The notes under the pieces: generated by a model
Told to the model about the DNA's origin: nothing
Seen by the model: only the letters and a program-made list of their open reading frames with translations
Databases searched by the model: none
Program-made: the position numbers and the translations under genes
NCBI RefSeq assembly: GCF_001884135.1
Contig: NZ_MAOC01000003.1
Span: forward strand, 1 to 55,904
Source of the DNA: Bacillus nitratireducens
GTDB taxonomy: Bacteria; Bacillota; Bacilli; Bacillales; Bacillaceae_G
Reading direction: 5' to 3'
DNA length: 55,904 nucleotides
In this document: positions 7,295 to 17,068 of the stretch, piece after piece
Layout: each line of letters begins with the position of its first letter
Numbering within the stretch: the first letter of the stretch is position 1

Positions 7295-8135
7295 GGTTCT
7301 GGTGCAAAAAATACTCGATAGAAACATAGAGTGTCACTTTCCTTTAAATTGCTAGCTTATGAAGCTAGTCCAAACAATTTATGAATAAATTCTTTTTGAT
7401 TTTGGACAGACTTTTCCCTTTGGAGAGTCTGTCCTTTTTTGATCATGTGCATGGCCTCTATCCCCGCAATAATTCGTTTAGCAGTTCGCAAGGACTTTAA
7501 CCCAAGCATCGGGCGAATGCTTTTTTTAATGAAGCGGTGATCCTGCTCTACTATATTGTTGAGATATTTCACTTGTCTTAGTTGGATGCCTTCAGGGATC
7601 TGCTTTTCTTCTTTTAACTCTTGGATAGCGATGGGATAAGCTGGGTTCTTGTCTACAGTTATTACACGAGGCTTAGAAACGTGCGAAAAAGCCAAGGCTT
7701 TCTTAAAAAAGCGCTTGGCTGCTTGTTTATCCCTTGATTCACTTAGATAAAAATCAATGGTATTCCCTTCTGAATCAACGGCACGATACAGATACAGCCA
7801 TTGACCTTTGACTTTCACATAGGTTTCATCGACTCTCCAGGAATCATTGGTTGACTGAAGATTACGCCGTACTCGTTCATCCAATTCAGGTCCATATTGA
7901 TGTACCCAACGCATGATGGTTGTATGAGCAATAGATAGTCCGCATTCTTCCATCATTTCCACCAAATCACGAAAACTGAGGCTGTACCGTAGGTACCATC
8001 TCACGGTAAATAAAATAATATCAGGCTGATAATGTTTCCATTTGAATTCTACTGTTTTTTTCATACCGATACACGTCCTTTTTAGTTTAGTAGTATCAGT
8101 ATGTCCAAGTTTACTAGATTTCTTGCACCAGAACC
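7295..8135 (-). mobile_element. IS240-like insertion sequence (IS6 family), copy B
   Basis: An 841-bp element: left end GGTTCTGGTGCAAAAAATAC at 7295, right end the complement of GGTTCTGGTGCAAGAAATC at 8135. The transposase is on the minus strand. Flanking octamers AGTAAAAG and TCTCAGCA differ, so no target duplication. The element truncates the iolB copy to its left. It is more diverged from copies A and C than they are from each other, so it arrived separately. Confidence 0.9.
7357..8064 (-). CDS. IS240-like (IS6 family) DDE transposase, copy B
   Basis: A 235-residue transposase that begins MKKTVEFKWKHYQPDIILF. The catalytic acidic residues lie in RVDETYVKVKG, TVDKNPAYP and NNIVEQDHR, and the arginine/lysine-rich tail ends SVQNQKEFIHKLFGLAS. 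ATG at 8064 aligns with the other copies. The frame is intact. It differs throughout from copy A (for example SIRPMLGLKSLRTAKRI), so it is a distinct isoform of the family. Confidence 0.92.
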   Translation of the reverse strand: MKKTVEFKWKHYQPDIILFTVRWYLRYSLSFRDLVEMMEECGLSIAHTTIMRWVHQYGPELDERVRRNLQSTNDSWRVDETYVKVKGQWLYLYRAVDSEGNTIDFYLSESRDKQAAKRFFKKALAFSHVSKPRVITVDKNPAYPIAIQELKEEKQIPEGIQLRQVKYLNNIVEQDHRFIKKSIRPMLGLKSLRTAKRIIAGIEAMHMIKKGQTLQREKSVQNQKEFIHKLFGLAS

Positions 8136-8281
8136 TCTCAGCATTACTTGTATTTATGAGCTTAAAAGAAGATCCCCCCAGATTACTGAAGGAGATCTTC
8201 TTTTGTATTCAAATAAATACAGTTATTATATCTGACTTAGATTTAGTTAATATTAAAGAGTTCTATTTAAAGTAGCATGCA

Positions 8282-8440
8282 TTATAATAATATCTTTCGG
8301 ATTTCTTCTATACTTAAATCTGTGAATTTCGCAATGTCTTCTATTGGCATGCCATTCTTATGTATACCACGAATTAATTGGGCTTTACTTTTTTCTAGCC
8401 CCTTTTCCAGACCTGCTTCAAAACCTTCTTTGAGTTAGGA
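8282..8440 (-). pseudogene. Rpn family nuclease, C-terminal fragment
   Basis: In one open frame the minus strand reads KEGFEAGLEKGLEKSKAQLI, RGIHKNGMPIEDIAKFTDLS and IEEIRKILL before a stop at 8282. This is the helical, repeat-rich C-terminus of an Rpn protein, related to but clearly different from the complete gene at 5656-6540. An in-frame stop precedes it, and the nuclease domain is absent. The rest of 8441-8682 is noncoding apart from the protease leader. Confidence 0.75.
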
Positions 8441-8700
8441 AAATAGTAAAAATTTTTTCGAAATAGTGAGGGAAATGGAGGATGATGTTGAATATTTTTT
8501 ATTTTAGCGATTATTCAAACTATTAGAATAGTTCCCTAGAAACATATCACAATTTAACCTATAATAGTAACATTCAGCTTTAAAATTGAGGAGGGATAAA
8601 AGGAAATTTAGTCTTTGTGTTTCAAAATAATGGTTAAACAAAGGCTGTAACTTCAAGAAATGACAAGCAAAGAATTTAGAAATTGAGGGGGGAAAACGAA

Positions 8701-11700
8701 TTGAAGAGAAAGAAACAACATCACATGCGATTATTTAGTATTGTAGCAGCCTTGATTATGGTATTTTCATTATTAACACCCGGACTTGCGAATGCTGAAT
8801 TAATTGAGAGATCATCCCGTTATGTAAATGATTCTGAAACTGCTGCGAAAGAAAAGATGAGTAATCGTTTACTAGCTAAGTTTGAAAAAGATGACAGAGT
8901 AACCTTTTTAATTAAATTTAAAGAAAAAGCAGATACAACAAAAGCCATAAACCAAACAAAAGATATTGCGAAGAAAGAAAAACTATCTGCGAATAAAGAA
9001 AAGTTTATGCAACGCTCTGCAGTTGTTTCTGAATTAAAAGCTACTGCACACGAAGAACAACAAAGCGTTGTAAAATATCTTGAACAAGAAGTACATAGAG
9101 GGAATGTCGAATCTTTTAAGTCCTATTTTATCGTCAATGGTATGGCTGTTACAGCAACGAAAGAGGTAGCAAAAAAGATAGCAGCCTTTTCTGAAGTTGA
9201 AAAAGTATTACCAAACGAAACAAGACAATTATTTGTTTCAACAACTAAAGAGAATAGTCTTAATTCAAATCTAGCAACTGTAGATTGGAATGTTGAAAGA
9301 GTTGGAGCTCCAGCTTTATGGGAAAAGGGGATCAACGGTACAGGTGTAGTTGTAGCAAGTATTGATTCCGGCGTTCAATGGGATCATCCCGCATTAAAGG
9401 AAAAGTATCGAGGCTATAATGCAGCAACTGGAGAAGTTAATCACGACTTTAATTGGTTTGATGCCACTGCTGGACGATCTGTGCCATATGATGATTTAGC
9501 ACATGGAACACATGTGACTGGAACAATGGTCGGTAGTGAGCCTGATGGATCAAATAAAATAGGAATAGCACCCGGTGCAAAATGGATTGCTGTTAAGGCA
9601 TTCTCAGAGACTAGTGGAAGTGATGCGAATTTATTGGCGGCTGCAGAGTGGATTTTAGCACCAACAGATTCAAAGGGGAATACTCGAGTTGACATGGCGC
9701 CAGATGTGGTTAACAACTCATGGGGTGGCGGACCGGGGCTTGATGAATGGTATCGAGATGTAGTAAAAGAATGGAGAAATGCTGGGATATTTCCCACATT
9801 TTCAGCTGGAAACACGAGCATGACTAATAATGGCGGACCGGGATCAGTCGCCAATCCAGCAAACTATCCTGAAGCATTTGCGGTGGGAGCAACCGATAGT
9901 AATGATATAGTTGGAGATTTTTCATTACGCGGCCCTTCACCATATGGTGAAATAAAGCCAGATATTTCAGCGCCTGGAGCAAATATTCGTTCATCAATAC
10001 CTCGCAGCGATTACGAAGGTGGATGGGATGGCACATCGATGGCGGCCCCCGCTGTATCAGCAATTGTAGCATTATTATATGAGGTTGATGCAAGTTTATC
10101 AGTTGATAAAATAGAAGAAATATTAATAAAAACAGCAACGCCTTTAACAGATAAGGAATATCCAGAATCACCGAATGATGGGTACGGGTATGGATTAGTC
10201 AATGCATACAATGCTGTATCATCTATTAGAGAAGGTCTGGGGATTTTGGAAGGAAAGGTGGTTCAAACAAATGAGGGTTCAGATTTGCCGATAAGAGGTA
10301 AAGTAAGTGTCCTTGAAAGCGGACAGTACGTTAACACAAACCCTGAAAACGGCGCTTATAAACTCGCACATGCTATCGGTAATTATACAGTTCAAGCTGA
10401 AGCCTATGGATATCAATCTAAACAGCAATCAGTAACATTCGAAAAAGATAAAGTACTACAAGCAGATTTCACATTGAAAGAAATCCCTAAAGGAACTGTA
10501 AGTGGTGTCATTACGGATGAAAAATCAGGGGAAACTGTCGAAGGTGTGACATTACTCCTTATTGAAGATGCCAATATTACACCTGTGTCGACGGATAAGG
10601 ACGGTAGATATACTCTCACAGCTTACAAAGGTACTTATACATTGAGGGCAATGAGAAGTGGCTATCACAGTCAAGATGTTAAAATTACAATTAATGGAGA
10701 TAGCCACGTAGATATCGATCTTAAGCCTTTTTTCACGTATCCGGGTGGCGAAATTGGTTATGACAATGGAATTGTTGATGCTGCCAGTATGTATTTTGGC
10801 GGTGGAGCTGGATGGGCAGTAAAAATGTCATTGCCAAAGGATAAGAAATCAGCCATTGTCACAGATGGTGTGTTTCGCTTCAAGAACAAAAAATACTCAG
10901 ACACGGTTGGAACGGAATTTAGTGTGGAAGTATGGGATGCTTCTGGAAGCAATGGATTACCGGGTAAGAAACTTGCTGGACCGATAACTGCTGAAGCCGT
11001 ATTAGATGATTGGACGGTAGTAGATTTAAGAGATTACAATATCAAGGTTGATGGAGATTTTTATATGGTATATATCCAAACACTGAATTATCCAATTGCA
11101 CTTGGTTTAGCAACTGATAATGGTAACCCATATATGGAGAGAAGCTATCAATATCTTGACGGTGAATTTTATCCAGCATTTGTTGAAGACGGTAACTATA
11201 TGATTCGTGCCCGTGTAAGTTATGAAGTAGACACTCCTGTTATTACTTCTCCAAAACATGATGAAGTATTCAAAGACAAAAATATCATGGTAGAAGGGAC
11301 TGCCTCACCGACAACAACGATTAAGTTGATGAATAATAATAAAGAGGTAGGTACTGCAAAAGTTGGTGATGACGGAAAATTTACAATCCCAACGAAAATG
11401 AAAAAAGGTGAAAATAAATTAGTAGCAGTCTCAATGTTAAATGGTAAATTGACCGGAGAATCGGATCCAGTTACCGTTTCACTAATAAAAGAGAAGCGCG
11501 TCATTAAAGATTTAAAACCAGCAATTGACCAAAATGTGTTCCCAGGTGAGAAGGTAGAAATATCTTTCCAAAGTAATGTAATAGGCGGCGAAGCAAACTT
11601 TGAAGTGAAACTCCCTGCTCAAAAGAATGCGCAATCTTCTTCTAAAAATAAAATAGAAGAGGTAGAACCAGGAGTTTATAAAGGCGTTTGGACCGTTCCA

Positions 11701-11829
11701 AATGTAAAGATTAAAAATGCTATTATTGAAGTGGAACTAACAGATGCCGATGGAAATAGAATCAGACAGAAAGCGCAAGGTAAACTAACTATTAATCAAC
11801 CTGAAGTTGGCGTACCGCCAACATTTTAA
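8701..11829 (+). CDS. Secreted subtilisin-like serine protease (S8 family, bacillopeptidase F type)
   Basis: A large exported endopeptidase. Numbered from an upstream TTG at 8683, the catalytic triad is Asp228 (IDSGV), His274 (HGTHVTG) and Ser452 (GTSMAAP). I prefer the TTG at 8701 because the 8683 codon lies inside the ribosome binding site GAGGGGGG; this gives 1042 residues. Order: signal peptide ending near ANAE, an I9-type propeptide (about 70-190), the S8 catalytic domain (205-515), two carboxypeptidase-regulatory-like beta domains (about 520-690), a region of about 150 residues with GGGAGWAVKMSLP, and two Ig-like modules to the C-terminus. A likely -10 TATAAT is at 8560-8565. Probably cuts extracellular protein for nutrition. 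No neighbour depends on it. Confidence 0.93.
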   Translation: MKRKKQHHMRLFSIVAALIMVFSLLTPGLANAELIERSSRYVNDSETAAKEKMSNRLLAKFEKDDRVTFLIKFKEKADTTKAINQTKDIAKKEKLSANKEKFMQRSAVVSELKATAHEEQQSVVKYLEQEVHRGNVESFKSYFIVNGMAVTATKEVAKKIAAFSEVEKVLPNETRQLFVSTTKENSLNSNLATVDWNVERVGAPALWEKGINGTGVVVASIDSGVQWDHPALKEKYRGYNAATGEVNHDFNWFDATAGRSVPYDDLAHGTHVTGTMVGSEPDGSNKIGIAPGAKWIAVKAFSETSGSDANLLAAAEWILAPTDSKGNTRVDMAPDVVNNSWGGGPGLDEWYRDVVKEWRNAGIFPTFSAGNTSMTNNGGPGSVANPANYPEAFAVGATDSNDIVGDFSLRGPSPYGEIKPDISAPGANIRSSIPRSDYEGGWDGTSMAAPAVSAIVALLYEVDASLSVDKIEEILIKTATPLTDKEYPESPNDGYGYGLVNAYNAVSSIREGLGILEGKVVQTNEGSDLPIRGKVSVLESGQYVNTNPENGAYKLAHAIGNYTVQAEAYGYQSKQQSVTFEKDKVLQADFTLKEIPKGTVSGVITDEKSGETVEGVTLLLIEDANITPVSTDKDGRYTLTAYKGTYTLRAMRSGYHSQDVKITINGDSHVDIDLKPFFTYPGGEIGYDNGIVDAASMYFGGGAGWAVKMSLPKDKKSAIVTDGVFRFKNKKYSDTVGTEFSVEVWDASGSNGLPGKKLAGPITAEAVLDDWTVVDLRDYNIKVDGDFYMVYIQTLNYPIALGLATDNGNPYMERSYQYLDGEFYPAFVEDGNYMIRARVSYEVDTPVITSPKHDEVFKDKNIMVEGTASPTTTIKLMNNNKEVGTAKVGDDGKFTIPTKMKKGENKLVAVSMLNGKLTGESDPVTVSLIKEKRVIKDLKPAIDQNVFPGEKVEISFQSNVIGGEANFEVKLPAQKNAQSSSKNKIEEVEPGVYKGVWTVPNVKIKNAIIEVELTDADGNRIRQKAQGKLTINQPEVGVPPTF

Positions 11830-12064
11830 CGAAAATATACGCTAAGCAAGATTCGACATGAGAAAACACTTTTGTATACTTAAAGTACCACGAACCTTAT
11901 GGTTTCAGTGATACTCCGCATCCAACCTCACCACCCCTAAAGGGGGGTGCTATCGCACCGTAATGGGTTTTCCAGTTCGGAAAATCTGTAATTGTTTTTC
12001 GAAGTGAACGATATGGCATCCCTTCTTGCATTTGGGATGTATAAAGTTTACTCCAATAATATAA
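11830..12064 (-). pseudogene. Mosaic relic including an Rpn gene fragment
   Basis: Bases 11990-12064 match 6187-6261 of the complete rpn gene almost exactly and encode YYWSKLYTSQMQEGMPYRSL followed by RKTI. The adjoining 11880-11989 holds an unrelated piece with a CCCCTAAAGGGG and a GGTGCTATCGCACC hairpin that I cannot assign. Together they show that an rpn gene once sat immediately downstream of iolB here, as it still does in the duplicate at 5656-7294. Confidence 0.7.
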
Positions 12065-12122
12065 AAAATTGGTGGTTCTGAGCAAAAACGATTGCAAGTA
12101 ACATCGTTTTTGCTCCAGAACC
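12065..12122 (-). terminator. Terminator at the end of the iol operon
   Basis: On the minus strand GGTTCTGGAGCAAAAACGAT pairs with ATCGTTTTTGCTCAGAACC (one bulge) and is followed by AATTTTTTAT, 11 bases past the iolB stop codon. The stem resembles the IS240 terminal repeat (GGTTCTGGTGCAAAAAC), so it may descend from one. Confidence 0.8.
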
Positions 12123-12133
12123 TTTCTTTTCAT

Positions 12134-12925
12134 CTACTCCTTTTCTGGCCAAATTTTCGCGTTTGGTTCTAATAACCACTTGTGGTCTTCCTCCATGATA
12201 CGATCATTCCATGGATGATTCTCAAGATGTCGAATCATCCAACAAAAATACATTGCATATCCAGGCGCAGTTGCTTGCGGGTGGTCTAGCTCACCTGGAA
12301 TCGTAATAAAGCTATTATGTACGACGCGATAAGCATCCTCACCAACCATTGCACACCCAAATCCCTGTGGCTTGTTAAAGCGATAATAATATACCTCTGG
12401 TTGGTCATGATAATGCGGTGGGTAACTGGACCACCGCCCTGGATAAGAAATAACTTCTCCTACTACCATATTAGAATATGCTGCATTGTTATAGTCAAAA
12501 ATCGTACGAATAACACGCTGTGCTGTTCCCTCCCATACTCCATCTCCAGCTACAACACTTTGACACTCATTTGGAGTATATAACTTGGATGCAAATTCTT
12601 GATCATTATCTGTTTTTTGAACAAGCACTTCACTATCTGAAAGAGCAGTAATTGTAACCTTCACATTTTTAGCCACATGTAAACACCAAGGGTTTTCTTC
12701 AAACACAGACTGTCTTTGAATAACTTGTTCCATTCCTTCCCACTCTAAACGTATTGCTCCTTCTAGTAACAGTACTGCCGTTTCATTCTTATTATCAAAT
12801 AGCAGCTCTTCTTTTCCATTAGACATCTTATATATGCCTATATCCATTAACATATCACTGCATTGACCGTTCATTTCTGTTAATACATTAAACCCTTCTT
12901 TTAATTCGCCTAATTTTCCTAACAT
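12134..12925 (-). CDS. iolB: 5-deoxy-glucuronate isomerase
   Basis: Converts 5-deoxy-D-glucuronate to 2-deoxy-5-keto-D-gluconate, the fourth step of myo-inositol breakdown, in the cytosol. 263 residues in a two-part cupin fold. The metal ligands are in the YPPHYHDQPEVYYYRF region (His-x-His ... Glu), and the tail RHLENHPWNDRIMEEDHKWL is typical. ATG at 12925 follows AAGGGGGAGA. It is the last gene of the operon, 102 bases after iolJ and followed by a terminator. A truncated copy lies at 6626-7294. In B. subtilis iolB comes second, so gene order has changed. Confidence 0.96.
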   Translation of the reverse strand: MLGKLGELKEGFNVLTEMNGQCSDMLMDIGIYKMSNGKEELLFDNKNETAVLLLEGAIRLEWEGMEQVIQRQSVFEENPWCLHVAKNVKVTITALSDSEVLVQKTDNDQEFASKLYTPNECQSVVAGDGVWEGTAQRVIRTIFDYNNAAYSNMVVGEVISYPGRWSSYPPHYHDQPEVYYYRFNKPQGFGCAMVGEDAYRVVHNSFITIPGELDHPQATAPGYAMYFCWMIRHLENHPWNDRIMEEDHKWLLEPNAKIWPEKE

Positions 12926-13027
12926 GACGTTCTCCCCCTTGTTAAATGGATACTCTATAATTCTCTACCTTTTTCAGCTAACTAAATTTCGAATTTCTTC
13001 TAATATTAATGAAGAAAGCTTTTCTGG

Positions 13028-13873
13028 TTATACTCTGTTTTCACTTCCGAATATTCGCATATGATTTTTAACGTTTTCGTATGCGGCCTCAATAACATCC
13101 TGATGGTACGTAAAGTAATCTGAATAAGGAGTATTCCGAGCGGCAGTGTTAACCACAGTAATTACATTCTGAAATGTGGCTGTTGCTACATTAATTTTTC
13201 GCACACCATGGTGAATACATTGTTTGAAATCCTCTGGGCTAATGCCAGAACCACCATGTAATACGAGTGGAATACGAACTACCTCATTAATTTCTTGTAG
13301 GCGGTCTAATCGTAAATCAGGGTCTCCATTGTACATACCATGCGCATTTCCAATCGCAACAGCTAACGCATCAACGTCTGTTTCTTCTGCAAATCTTTTT
13401 GCTTCTGTGGTGCTTGTCAGCAACATCTCAATATCTTCTGAGCCGTCCTCACTACCACCTACTCTGCCAATCTCAGCTTCTACCGTCGCTCCGTACTGTT
13501 TCGCAAGCGCTACAATTTCTATTGTCTTTTGGATATTCTCCTCTAACGGATAGTGAGAGCCATCAAACATAACCGAACTAAAACCAATTTCTAATGTCTC
13601 TTTAATCTTTTCAAACGTCATACCATGATCAAAGTGAACTGCTACTGGGACAGTCGCTTTTTTCGCCGCAGCAACCATCAAAGGACCAATCAGATGAATC
13701 GGCGAATGATTCAAACGAACTTCCGCAATTTGTAGAATAAGTGGAGAACGCAGCTCTTCTGCTGCTTTGATAGCTCCCATTACCATTTCCATATTAGCGA
13801 CACTGAAAGCTCCGACCCCATAATTCTCTTGATTTGCCTTTATTAAAATATCCTTCATTTGCACTAATGGCAT
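13028..13873 (-). CDS. iolJ: 6-phospho-5-dehydro-2-deoxy-D-gluconate aldolase
   Basis: Class II (zinc) aldolase that splits 2-deoxy-5-keto-gluconate 6-phosphate into dihydroxyacetone phosphate and malonate semialdehyde. 281 residues of the fructose-bisphosphate aldolase class II family. The zinc ligands lie in AVHFDHGMTFEKI and in VLHGGSGISPED; the phosphate site is in KINVATATFQN. MPLVQMKDILIKANQENYGVGAFS is a typical start of the family. The context in an iol operon and the lack of other glycolytic genes point to IolJ instead of FbaA or GatY. Confidence 0.93.
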   Translation of the reverse strand: MPLVQMKDILIKANQENYGVGAFSVANMEMVMGAIKAAEELRSPLILQIAEVRLNHSPIHLIGPLMVAAAKKATVPVAVHFDHGMTFEKIKETLEIGFSSVMFDGSHYPLEENIQKTIEIVALAKQYGATVEAEIGRVGGSEDGSEDIEMLLTSTTEAKRFAEETDVDALAVAIGNAHGMYNGDPDLRLDRLQEINEVVRIPLVLHGGSGISPEDFKQCIHHGVRKINVATATFQNVITVVNTAARNTPYSDYFTYHQDVIEAAYENVKNHMRIFGSENRV

Positions 13874-13961
13874 TACACATTCACCTGTTTCAATATTATT
13901 TATTAAATAGAAAACAAACGTTTCGTCTTTTTACTCCTTATGTAATCTCACCATGCGGAAA

Positions 13962-14858
13962 TTAAAGACCTGCTTTCTCTTGTATAAATTTCCGGGCTTT
14001 TAATGCATATTCAAAAGGATTCGCTAAAGCTGGATCTTGCTCTGCTTCTACCACAAACCACCCCTTATAATCAGAGTTTGCAAGGGTAGTAAACACTTCA
14101 TCAAATACTATTACGCCATCTCCGGGAACTGTAAATGCACCATTCTTCACTGCTTGTAAGAAGCTTAATTCGTTTTCCTTTACAGCATCTACTACTTCCT
14201 GACGAATATCTTTTAAATGTACATGTTTAATACGAGGTAAATATTTTTTCAAAATATAAAGTGGCTCTTCTCCTGAAAAAACAAGATGACCTGTATCAAA
14301 AAGCAGGGATACAAGCTTTGGATCCGTCATATCCATTAACTTTTCAATTTCTGCCGTTGTTTGAACACCCGTACCCATATGATGATGGTATACAATATGT
14401 AGCCCCTTTTCCTGAGCTAATTTACCGAGGTGATGTAGCCCATCCGCAAGCTTATCCCACTCTTCTTCTGTAAAAATAGGCTTGTTTTTAAATAGCGGTA
14501 CATCCATTAAACCTTGAATACTATGTCCTTGTTCTGAAACAACGATGACTTTTGCACCCATATCATGCAAGAAATCTCTATGCTTAATAAATGCTTGTAC
14601 AGTCTCTTCAAGCGGCTTCGTTGTCAAAAACATACTAAACCATGCGCTAGCAATCTCCAGGTTTCGTAATTCCAAAGATTTTTTCAATATAACTGTATTT
14701 CTTGGATATTTATTACCTACTTCACTTCCATTAAATCCAGCTAGTGCCATCTCACTAATACATTGTTCAAACGTATTTTCTGCTCCTAACTCCGGCATAT
14801 CATCATTTGTCCATGCAATTGGTGCAATTCCAAGCTTAATCTTATTTTCTTTAAACAT
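13962..14858 (-). CDS. iolE: Inosose dehydratase (2-keto-myo-inositol dehydratase)
   Basis: Removes water from scyllo-inosose to give 3D-trihydroxy-cyclohexane-1,2-dione, the second step of inositol catabolism. 298 residues, xylose isomerase-like TIM barrel. Characteristic segments: [17 protein letters not shown] near the start, [14 protein letters not shown] with histidine ligands, [12 protein letters not shown] and KHVHLKDIR for metal binding, and VEAEQDP near the end. The gene follows iolD on the far side of an internal terminator hairpin, so it is probably expressed at a lower level than iolGCAD. Confidence 0.96.
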   Translation of the reverse strand: MFKENKIKLGIAPIAWTNDDMPELGAENTFEQCISEMALAGFNGSEVGNKYPRNTVILKKSLELRNLEIASAWFSMFLTTKPLEETVQAFIKHRDFLHDMGAKVIVVSEQGHSIQGLMDVPLFKNKPIFTEEEWDKLADGLHHLGKLAQEKGLHIVYHHHMGTGVQTTAEIEKLMDMTDPKLVSLLFDTGHLVFSGEEPLYILKKYLPRIKHVHLKDIRQEVVDAVKENELSFLQAVKNGAFTVPGDGVIVFDEVFTTLANSDYKGWFVVEAEQDPALANPFEYALKARKFIQEKAGL

Positions 14859-14920
14859 CCCCTTGTCTCTCCTCTTCGCAAAATGTTATAGAATTTTGCC
14901 AACTTCTCTTATCTGTTCGT

Positions 14921-14970
14921 TAAAAAGAGAGCTGTCTATAAATATGCATGTAGATAAAAAGCTCTCTTTG
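14921..14970 (-). terminator. Terminator between iolD and iolE
   Basis: On the minus strand AAAGAGAGCT and AGCTCTCTTT form a 10-bp stem (14960-14969 with 14924-14933) followed by TTTTTAACG. It stands inside the operon, ten bases downstream of the iolD stop, and should reduce read-through to iolE, iolJ and iolB. Confidence 0.7.
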
Positions 14971-14979
14971 TGTCCTAAT

Positions 14980-16914
14980 TTAATAAGATCTTGCCTTTTG
15001 CAAGTTACTTACTTTACTCTCATACGCGGCTTGTACACTTTGACTATTAGATACTTCTGCAACACCAACATGCCACCATGAATCGTATCCATTTGTCATT
15101 GTTTTTGGTAATACTTTAATATCAATCAATGTAGAAACTGTTTGTTTTTTCGCATCTATAAGCGCTTCCTGTAATTGTTCTATCGATGTAACACGATACG
15201 TTTTCACGCCATATCCAGCCGCGCTAGCTGCAAAATCTATTTTCATAATAGCCCCGTTTAATTTACGAGTTTCCTGGTTTCGGTAGCGAAACTCTGTTCC
15301 AAAGCTTCCCATTCCATTACCCATTTGTAAGTTATTAATGCAGCCAAATCCGGAGTTATCAAACAATAAAACATTAATTTTTTTGTTTTCTTGAAGACTT
15401 GTTACGAGCTCAGAATGAAGCATTTGGTAACTGCCATCCCCTACCATTGTATATACTTCTTTCGATGGTTCAGCTAGCTTTGCACCAAGTGCGCCTGCAA
15501 CCTCATAGCCCATACAAGAGTATCCATACTCCATGTGATATGTATTTGGTTTTCTCGATTCCCACATTCTTTGTAAATCACCTGGAAGACTTCCTGCCGC
15601 ACCAACGATGATTGCATCTTCATCAAGTAATGTATTCATTTGTCCAATGACTGCAGTCTGTGTTAATTGTGTACCAAGTGCGTCTACATACTCATTTAAA
15701 CTCTCATTGAAATGACCTTCGACTTCTGGCGTGAAATCCTGACCTGAAAATCGAATATTATGTAGACGTGCTAATTCTGTTTTCCAAGCCTCTTTTGCAT
15801 CATTAATTTCTGATGTATAACTAGATCGATAATCAATTGTTTGTAGTTCATCTATTAGAGAAAGAAGCGCTTCTTTTGCATCTGCTATAACCTTCAATGC
15901 ATCAAGCTTGTTCGCATGAAATTCTGAAATGTTGATGTTTAAAAACTCAACTTCTTCATTTTGAAATAATTGTTTAGATGCCGTTGTAAAATCAGTAAAT
16001 CTTGTCCCGATTCCAATAACAAGATCCGCTTCCTTTGCAATTGTATTGGCTGCTAAATTTCCAGTTACTCCGATGCCGCCAAGATTATATGGATGGCTGC
16101 TTTCAATCGCACTTTTCCCAGCTTGCGTTTCTCCAAATGGAATGCGGAATGCTTCAGCAAACTGTTTCAGTTCCTCTGCCGCTTCTGCATATCTTACACC
16201 ACCACCGCAAATCATAACTGGCTTTTTCTTTCTCTTGATCATTTCAACCGCATCCGCTAAGCTGGCTTTTGTAGCTAGACGACGTTCAATACGATGAACA
16301 CGCTTTTGGAAGAAGTAACTTGGAAAATCCCACGCTTCCCCTTGGACATCTTGTGGTAAACAAATTGTTACAGCTCCTGTATCTGCTGGATTCGTTAAAA
16401 CACGCATGGCTTGAATCATAGCTGTCATCAATTGTTCAGGACGGTTCACCCGGTCCCAATACTTACTTACCGCACGAAAAGCATCATTCGTAGAAATAGA
16501 TAAGTCATGTGTTTGTTCAATTTGTTGAAGAACAGGATCAGGTTGCCTCGTTGCAAATACATCACCTGGAAGTAGTAAAACGGGAATATTATTTGCAGAA
16601 GCAGTTGCAGCAGAGGTAATCATATTTGCTGATCCAGGACCAACAGAAGAAGTACATGCCATAATTTGTTTTCTATGTTTTTGTTTTGCAAAGGCCATCG
16701 CAGCATTTGCCATCCCTTGTTCATTTCTCCCTTGATATACTTCTAATTCCCCTGCGTCTTCTTCTAAAGCTTGACCCAGGCCTACTACATTTCCATGACC
16801 AAAAATCGTAAAGATTCCCTTAATAAACTTTTGTTGCTTTCCATCAAACTCTACGTATTGCTGATTCAAAAATTTCACCAAAGCTTGCGCCGTCGTCATT
16901 CTAACAGTTTGCAT
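14980..16914 (-). CDS. iolD: 3D-(3,5/4)-trihydroxycyclohexane-1,2-dione hydrolase
   Basis: Thiamine-diphosphate enzyme that opens the trione ring to 5-deoxy-glucuronate, the third step. 644 residues with the three-domain layout of acetolactate synthase relatives. The N-terminal domain has the catalytic glutamate region ([23 protein letters not shown]), and the C-terminal domain has the ThDP/Mg motif [20 protein letters not shown] followed by [16 protein letters not shown] at 16914 is preceded by AAGGAGC. A hairpin with a T-run separates it from iolA upstream. Confidence 0.97.
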   Translation of the reverse strand: MQTVRMTTAQALVKFLNQQYVEFDGKQQKFIKGIFTIFGHGNVVGLGQALEEDAGELEVYQGRNEQGMANAAMAFAKQKHRKQIMACTSSVGPGSANMITSAATASANNIPVLLLPGDVFATRQPDPVLQQIEQTHDLSISTNDAFRAVSKYWDRVNRPEQLMTAMIQAMRVLTNPADTGAVTICLPQDVQGEAWDFPSYFFQKRVHRIERRLATKASLADAVEMIKRKKKPVMICGGGVRYAEAAEELKQFAEAFRIPFGETQAGKSAIESSHPYNLGGIGVTGNLAANTIAKEADLVIGIGTRFTDFTTASKQLFQNEEVEFLNINISEFHANKLDALKVIADAKEALLSLIDELQTIDYRSSYTSEINDAKEAWKTELARLHNIRFSGQDFTPEVEGHFNESLNEYVDALGTQLTQTAVIGQMNTLLDEDAIIVGAAGSLPGDLQRMWESRKPNTYHMEYGYSCMGYEVAGALGAKLAEPSKEVYTMVGDGSYQMLHSELVTSLQENKKINVLLFDNSGFGCINNLQMGNGMGSFGTEFRYRNQETRKLNGAIMKIDFAASAAGYGVKTYRVTSIEQLQEALIDAKKQTVSTLIDIKVLPKTMTNGYDSWWHVGVAEVSNSQSVQAAYESKVSNLQKARSY

Positions 16915-16955
16915 ATTGTTTGCTCCTTTCTATCTCTATCAGTCATTCTGCATAT

Positions 16956-16989
16956 GAAAAAGGAGTATCAGGAATTTGATAGACTCCTA
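16956..16989 (-). terminator. Weak terminator or attenuator between iolA and iolD
   Basis: On the minus strand AGGAGT (16988-16983) and ACTCCT (16966-16961), with flanking partial pairing, form a stem followed by TTTTT at 16960-16956. A second short stem AGAGAGAA/ATCTCTCT lies just before it (about 17038-17066). Confidence 0.5.
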
Positions 16990-17068
16990 ATACTTCCTTC
17001 TTATGTTTTACTACTTCCGTTACTTTCGCTTACAAGCAACTAGAGAGATTCTGCTTCTCTCTTCATGA

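Noticed and set aside
8683-8700. TTG at 8683 as the protease start
   Set aside because: This codon lies within the ribosome binding site that serves the TTG at 8701.
9441-9854. Minus-strand frame inside the protease gene
   Set aside because: Shadow of the S8 catalytic domain, where GC-richer codons leave long open frames on the other strand.
11914-11965. Small structured RNA suggested by two adjacent hairpins
   Set aside because: Two short stems alone, inside a mosaic of gene fragments, are not enough to claim an RNA gene.
12960-13020. Further Rpn C-terminal fragment between iolB and iolJ
   Set aside because: The minus strand reads LSSLILEEIRNLVS, which recalls Rpn tails, but 14 residues are too few to claim.
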